Shown: positions 57,433 through 64,000 of the stretch, piece after piece
Layout: every line of letters begins with the position of its first letter
Position numbering within the stretch: the first letter of the stretch is position 1
Assembly (NCBI GenBank): GCA_040752215.1
Contig: JBFMEX010000024.1
Location: forward strand, 1-64,000
DNA length: 64,000 nt
Source: JBFMEX01 sp040752215
Lineage (GTDB): Bacteria; Pseudomonadota; Alphaproteobacteria; Rhizobiales; Hyphomicrobiaceae
Direction of reading: 5' to 3'
Notes under the pieces: model-generated
Databases searched by the model: none
What the model saw: only the letters and a program-made list of their open reading frames with translations
Told to the model about the DNA's origin: nothing
Position numbers and translations under genes: made by a program

Positions 57433-57729
57433 TCAATAGGGCGCGTAGTGGCCGTGGTGGCGATGCGCGGCATCGGACAGCGCCAGCCCGAGGATCAGCG
57501 CGCCGATGCCGACCGCCACTGCGGTGCCGGCGTGACTGCGCTTCTTCTTCTCATAGACGTAGACGGTGCGATTGCCATGGCGCGGATAGTGCTGGCTCCA
57601 GCCGTGCTGGCCATGGCCGACGCCATGCTTCCAGCCGCCCGCATAGGCCGCGCTGGAAAGCGGAGCGACGCTCGTCAGCAACAGTGCGCCGGCGGCGGCG
57701 AGCGAGGCGAAAGTCCGGGTCTTGCTCAT
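57433..57729 (-). CDS. Small exported His/Gly/Tyr-rich protein
   Basis: The 98-aa protein has a signal peptide (FASLAAAGALLLTSVAPLSSAAYA), a His/Gly/Trp stretch (GGWKHGVGHGQHGWSQHYPRHG), a Lys patch, a membrane-like segment (AGTAVAVGIGALILGLALS) and a His-rich tail (AAHRHHGHYAPY). A GAGGAGCC site precedes ATG 57729. The His clusters may bind metal (inference). Family not recognised. Confidence 0.78.
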   Translation of the reverse strand: MSKTRTFASLAAAGALLLTSVAPLSSAAYAGGWKHGVGHGQHGWSQHYPRHGNRTVYVYEKKKRSHAGTAVAVGIGALILGLALSDAAHRHHGHYAPY

Positions 57730-58147
57730 GCGCGAGAGGCTCCTCGACCGTGCAACGGGTTGCATCGACTGCCGGCCCGACGCCGACAACGCACGCATTC
57801 AACCACCTGTCGGCTGAACCGGCTCTGAAGCGCTTCTGCAGGCGTCGTTCATATTTCGCCGAGCCGAAACGGCTACTGGCCCTGGCGCGTCTCGCGCACC
57901 CGCTGCGCCGAGGCCTGCAAACTAGGCCAAATTGATGAGGCTGCGCGCCCGCAAATTGCCCCTCCGCGGCACCGGCCGACGGTTGAAGGCCCCCGCGCGG
58001 CATGTTAAAGCAGCCGCGGTTTTCAAGGGGGACGGCGGCGACGCGGTGCACGTCGTTCCAGACTTGTGATCGGACCTTCCCTCAAGCGGGTTGCTGGCTG
58101 GGCCGTAGGGCCCCATGCCCGGACCCATGCGCACGAGAGCGTTCGAC
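57730..58147. other. Divergent intergenic region upstream of the ATP synthase operon
   Basis: These 418 bases separate the minus-strand exported-protein gene from atpH and hold no convincing gene. They should include the promoter of the F1 operon; I see no unambiguous core promoter. The start of atpH may be up to 33 bases earlier. Confidence 0.5.
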
Positions 58148-58708
58148 GTGGCGACAGACCAACCAATGATGGCAGGCGTGGCGGGCCGCTACGCATCGGC
58201 CCTGTTCGAGTTGGCCAAAGAATCCGACAAGCTGACCGAGACCGAGGCCGACCTCGCCAAATTCGAGCAACTGCTTGCGGCGAGCGAGGACTTGCGGCGG
58301 ATGGTGCGAAGCCCGGTGTTCACCGCCGAGGAGCAGACCCGCGCCATCGGCAGGGTGCTCGACAAGGCCGGCATCGGCGGCTTGTCCGCCAATTTCTTCA
58401 AGCTGATCGCCTCCAACCGCCGGCTGTTCGTGGCGTCCGACATCATCAAGGCGTTCCGCGAGCTTTCTGCCCGGTCGCGCGGCGAGGTGACGGCCGAGGT
58501 CGCCTCCGCAACCCCGCTCGGCGCCGCCCACCTTGCCGAGCTCGAGAAGGCGCTCGCCGCCTCGGTCGGCAAGGAGGTCAAGCTCGAAACACGCGTCGAT
58601 CCGGCCCTGCTCGGCGGCCTCGTCGTCAAGATCGGCAGTCGGATGATCGATTCCTCGCTTCGGACCAAGCTGTCCGGCCTCGAGACGGCCTTGAAGGGAG
58701 CCGGCTGA
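58148..58708 (+). CDS. atpH: ATP synthase F1 subunit delta
   Basis: The 186-aa protein (GTG 58148; ATG 58115 or 58130 is possible) shows the delta/OSCP pattern: GVAGRYASALFELA at the N-terminus, LDKAGIGGLSANFFKLIASNRRL in the middle and LGGLVVKIGSRMIDSSLRTKL at the end. It forms the peripheral-stalk link on top of F1. First gene of atpHAGDC. Confidence 0.95.
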   Translation: MATDQPMMAGVAGRYASALFELAKESDKLTETEADLAKFEQLLAASEDLRRMVRSPVFTAEEQTRAIGRVLDKAGIGGLSANFFKLIASNRRLFVASDIIKAFRELSARSRGEVTAEVASATPLGAAHLAELEKALAASVGKEVKLETRVDPALLGGLVVKIGSRMIDSSLRTKLSGLETALKGAG

Positions 58709-58816
58709 GACCTGCCTCGGCCGGGACCCGGCCGCGTCACCACGATGCCTGCGCACCGGACCTCTGAACGGCCCGGGACGGAACAAAAAAAGCACGCGAT
58801 TCAAAGAGGTTGAACG

Positions 58817-60349
<1,533 letters not shown>

Positions 60350-60436
60350 TTCACGTCCCTCTCCCCGCTGGCGGGGTGAGGGTCGGGGTGAGAGGCCGCC
60401 GCTTGCCGCAGCATGTGTTGCCGCCGCCACCCCGAT

Positions 60437-60469
60437 CCTCTCCCCATCATGGAGAATGATGGGGAGAGG
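60437..60469. repeat. Perfect hairpin within the ATP synthase operon, part of a repeat element
   Basis: A perfect 14-bp stem (CCTCTCCCCATCAT / ATGATGGGGAGAGG) with loop GGAGA lies between atpA and atpG. It belongs to a repeat-rich patch (60360-60470) of the CTCTCCCC/GGGGTGAG type that resembles the one translated inside mtgA. Confidence 0.8.
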
Positions 60470-60492
60470 GAGACAACGACAAGGATGCTCGA

Positions 60493-61377
60493 ATGCCGAG
60501 CTTGAAGGACCTCAGGAACCGCATCGCCTCGGTCAAGGCGACGCGCAAGATCACCAAGGCCATGCAGATGGTGGCCGCGGCCAAGCTGCGCCGTGCGCAG
60601 GAGGCGGCGACCGCCGCCCGGCCCTATGCCGAACGCATGGACCAGGTGCTGGCGAGCCTCAATAAGGGCCTCGCCAGCAAGGACAGCGCGCCCAGGCTGA
60701 TGATCGGGACCGGCCGCGACACCGTCCACCTGCTGATCGTGATGACCGCCGAGCGCGGCCTGTGCGGCGGCTTCAACTCCAACATCGCCAAGCTCGCCCG
60801 CGCCGACGCGCAGCGCCTGCTGGCCGCCGGCAAGACGGTCAAGATCCTCTCCGTCGGCCGCAAAGGCGCCGACAACCTGCGCCGCGACCTCGGCAAGGCC
60901 ATCGTCGACCGCGTCGACCTCAAGGGCGTGCGCCAGCTCGCCTATGCGAATGCCGAGGACATCTCGGACAAGGTGCTGGCGATGTTCGAGGCCGGCGAGT
61001 TCGACGTCGCGACCCTCTATTTCGGCGAGTTCAAGTCGGTCATCTCGCAGAAGCCGACCGCGCTGCAGCTGATCCCGGCCAAGCTTCCCGAGGGCGGCGA
61101 GACGAAGCCGACCGGCCCAGTCGCGGCCTACGAGTTCGAGCCCGAGGAAGATGCCATCCTCGGCTATCTCTTGAAGCGCAACCTGACCACTCAGATCTTC
61201 CGCGGGCTCCTGGAGAATGCGGCCTCCGAGCAGGGTGCGCGCATGAGCGCGATGGACAGCGCCACCCGCAACGCCGGCGACATGATCAACAAGCTGACGA
61301 TCAAGTACAACCGCCAGCGCCAGGCCAACATCACCAAAGAGCTCATCGAGATCATCTCGGGCGCGGAAGCGCTCTAA
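60493..61377 (+). CDS. atpG: ATP synthase F1 subunit gamma
   Basis: The 294-aa protein starts [29 protein letters not shown] and ends [44 protein letters not shown], the conserved coiled-coil ends of the gamma rotor shaft. [19 protein letters not shown] is the globular-domain signature. It sits 26 bases before atpD. Confidence 0.97.
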   Translation: MPSLKDLRNRIASVKATRKITKAMQMVAAAKLRRAQEAATAARPYAERMDQVLASLNKGLASKDSAPRLMIGTGRDTVHLLIVMTAERGLCGGFNSNIAKLARADAQRLLAAGKTVKILSVGRKGADNLRRDLGKAIVDRVDLKGVRQLAYANAEDISDKVLAMFEAGEFDVATLYFGEFKSVISQKPTALQLIPAKLPEGGETKPTGPVAAYEFEPEEDAILGYLLKRNLTTQIFRGLLENAASEQGARMSAMDSATRNAGDMINKLTIKYNRQRQANITKELIEIISGAEAL

Positions 61378-61391
61378 CACAGCGATCCTGA

Positions 61392-62837
<1,446 letters not shown>

Positions 62838-62882
62838 CGATGCGCCGAGCTGGGTTCGGCGCCGGCCGGGGGAGGACTCGAG

Positions 62883-63146
62883 ATGGCAGGTGACGGACAA
62901 AACGCAGCCGGCGAGGTGTTCGGCTCGTGTTGCAACGAGTTGAAGGACGCGATGCGGGGCGACGACTTCGAGCCCCTGATCGCGGTCGGTGACGACGGCG
63001 TGCTCTACATGTCGGTCGGTATGGTGGCGCTGGAGGACGAGGGCGACGAGACCGGAATGGTCGACCATCCGATCTTCTTCTGCCCGTTCTGCGGCAAGCG
63101 CGTGCAGACGCCGGACGAGGTTCGCGCCCGCGCCGGCGACGCCTGA
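62883..63146 (+). CDS. Small CxxC zinc-ribbon-like protein between atpD and atpC
   Basis: The 87-aa acidic protein starts MAGDGQNAAGEVFGSCCNELKDAM and ends with FFCPFCGKRVQTPDEV, a CPxCG knuckle. Only two Cys are in the knuckle, with another pair (SCCNEL) at residues 16-17, so a zinc site might be formed by all four. Its place inside the F1 operon suggests a role linked to ATP synthase; function is unknown. Confidence 0.8.
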   Translation: MAGDGQNAAGEVFGSCCNELKDAMRGDDFEPLIAVGDDGVLYMSVGMVALEDEGDETGMVDHPIFFCPFCGKRVQTPDEVRARAGDA

Positions 63147-63275
63147 GGTCAGGCGCCGGTCCGAGTGGTCGCCGACGACGATACGATCGCGAGGTGCGGC
63201 GGGTTGCTGCCGCACCGTTTTTTCGGGCCCATGGGGCCGATTGTTGCAGGTGAAGCCGCGCGAGGACGCTGAAGC

Positions 63276-63671
63276 ATGGCCGCGACGTTCAAATTCGAGC
63301 TGGTCAGCCCCGAGCGGGTGGTCCTCTTGATCGATGCCGACGAGGTGATCCTCCCCGGCTCGGAGGGGCAGATGGGCGTGCTGGCCGGACATGCCCCGGT
63401 GGTCTCGACCCTCAACCCCGGCGTCATCACCGTCGTGATCGGCAACAACCGGCGTCGCGTCTACGTCAACGGGGGCTTCGCCGAGGTACGTCCCGATCAG
63501 GTGACCGTGCTCGCCGAGCAGGCCCAAGACGTCGACCAGATGAGCGCGTCGGCGATCGCCGCCGAGCTGGAGCGCGCCAGGCAGGCGCTGACAGAGGCCA
63601 GCGGCGACGAGGCCGTGCGCATCGCCAACGAGGCGGTTACCGTGCTCTCGGGCCTGAAACCCGAACGCTGA
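63276..63671 (+). CDS. atpC: ATP synthase F1 subunit epsilon
   Basis: The 131-aa protein has the epsilon beta-sandwich: FKFELVSPERVVL, LPGSEGQMGVLAGHAPVVSTL, YVNGGFAEVRPDQVTVLAEQA, followed by the C-terminal helical pair (AAELERARQALTEASGDEA). It couples the rotor to the c-ring and can inhibit hydrolysis. Last gene of the operon; convergent with rppH three bases away. Confidence 0.96.
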   Translation: MAATFKFELVSPERVVLLIDADEVILPGSEGQMGVLAGHAPVVSTLNPGVITVVIGNNRRRVYVNGGFAEVRPDQVTVLAEQAQDVDQMSASAIAAELERARQALTEASGDEAVRIANEAVTVLSGLKPER

Positions 63672-63674
63672 GTG

Positions 63675-64000
63675 TCACCGCCTCCGCCGGTCGCCGACGA
63701 GCGGTGCGAACTCGCTGACCACGCGCTCGTATACCGCCCGCTTGAACGGCACGATCAGCCGCGGCGCCTCCGCGAGCGGCGCCCACTTCCACGCGTCGAA
63801 CTCGGCCCGGCGCGGGCCACGCGCCCAAAGATCGATCTCGCGTTCCTCGCCCGTGAATCGCATCGCGAACCAGCGCTGGCGCTGGCCGCGGAACCTCCCC
63901 TTGAGTGCCACACCGATCAGCTCGTCCGGCAGCTCGTAGGTCAGCCAGCCGGGGATCTCGGCGACAATCTCCGCGCTCGTGATCCCGGTCTCCTCGGCCA
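63675..64000 (-). CDS. rppH: RNA pyrophosphohydrolase RppH (Nudix), 5' end beyond window
   Basis: The minus-strand frame is open to the window edge and reads AEETGITSAEIVAEIPGWLTYELPDELIGVALKGRFRGQRQRWFA..., the C-terminal half of RppH: the end of the Nudix box (EETG), IPGWLTYELP and FRGQRQRWFAMRF. RppH removes pyrophosphate from mRNA 5' ends and starts decay. The stop is at 63675. Confidence 0.93.
   Translation of the reverse strand, partial: AEETGITSAEIVAEIPGWLTYELPDELIGVALKGRFRGQRQRWFAMRFTGEEREIDLWARGPRRAEFDAWKWAPLAEAPRLIVPFKRAVYERVVSEFAPLVGDRRRR

Overview
The window is GC-rich DNA of an alphaproteobacterium, most likely of the Hyphomicrobiales (Rhizobiales). The reasons are a CcrM-type GANTC methyltransferase preceded by a perfect CtrA box, a hemC-hemD-mic60-hemY operon, an F1 ATP synthase operon (atpHAGDC) separate from F0 genes and carrying a small zinc-ribbon gene between atpD and atpC, and a very large (1610 aa) NAD-glutamate dehydrogenase. 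I cannot name the genus. A run of exactly 100 N (34039-34138) shows that this is a scaffold with a gap.

Layout. 1-7.1 kb is accessory in character: the end of an M48-type metallopeptidase gene, then a minus-strand group made of a double-glycine-leader peptide (6146-6385), an unusual heme-anchor/ferredoxin/anti-sigma-like fusion (4416-5933), an HlyD adaptor and a C39 peptidase-ABC exporter. A second GG-leader peptide diverges on the plus strand (6690-6881), and an orphan pqqA (7003-7092, minus) lies beside it. This is the most distinctive locus in the window. 7.2-18 kb holds an Atg22-like MFS transporter, NAD-GDH, a TPR-like protein and a LemA/TPM/TPM cluster. 18-30 kb holds a ParA-like ATPase, tRNA-Gly(GCC), a YbaK-type deacylase, a CnoX-like thioredoxin with a LON-domain protein, a PAP2 phosphatase, hisF, an EF-hand protein, a J-domain membrane protein, farnesyl diphosphate synthase, mtgA and rpmF. 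30.7-34 kb is a large membrane/coiled-coil gene interrupted by the gap. 35-45 kb holds ccrM, gpsA, tsaD and the heme operon. 44.8-50.9 kb codes for exported proteins: an extensin-like protein, a 1236-aa RTX protein and a degenerate thermonuclease. 50.9-56.6 kb is a minus-strand run of priA, a hydrolase-OsmC fusion, xerC (with a second perfect CtrA box) and a TraB/GumN protein. 57-63.7 kb has two small exported proteins and the ATP synthase F1 operon, ending in a truncated rppH.

How the genes work together. hemC/hemD make uroporphyrinogen III, while mic60 and hemY sit in the same transcription unit and shape or serve the inner membrane. The ATP synthase operon codes for the F1 sector. CtrA boxes at ccrM and xerC suggest cell-cycle timing of DNA methylation and chromosome-dimer resolution. 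In the first 7 kb the two peptides would be cleaved and exported by the C39-ABC/HlyD pair, and the heme/ferredoxin/anti-sigma-like protein encoded between peptide and exporter is a candidate redox-responsive regulator (inference).

Non-coding structure includes three intrinsic terminators, a repeated hairpin with an apparently covarying stem downstream of two of them, and dispersed intergenic repeats, one of which appears to be translated inside mtgA.
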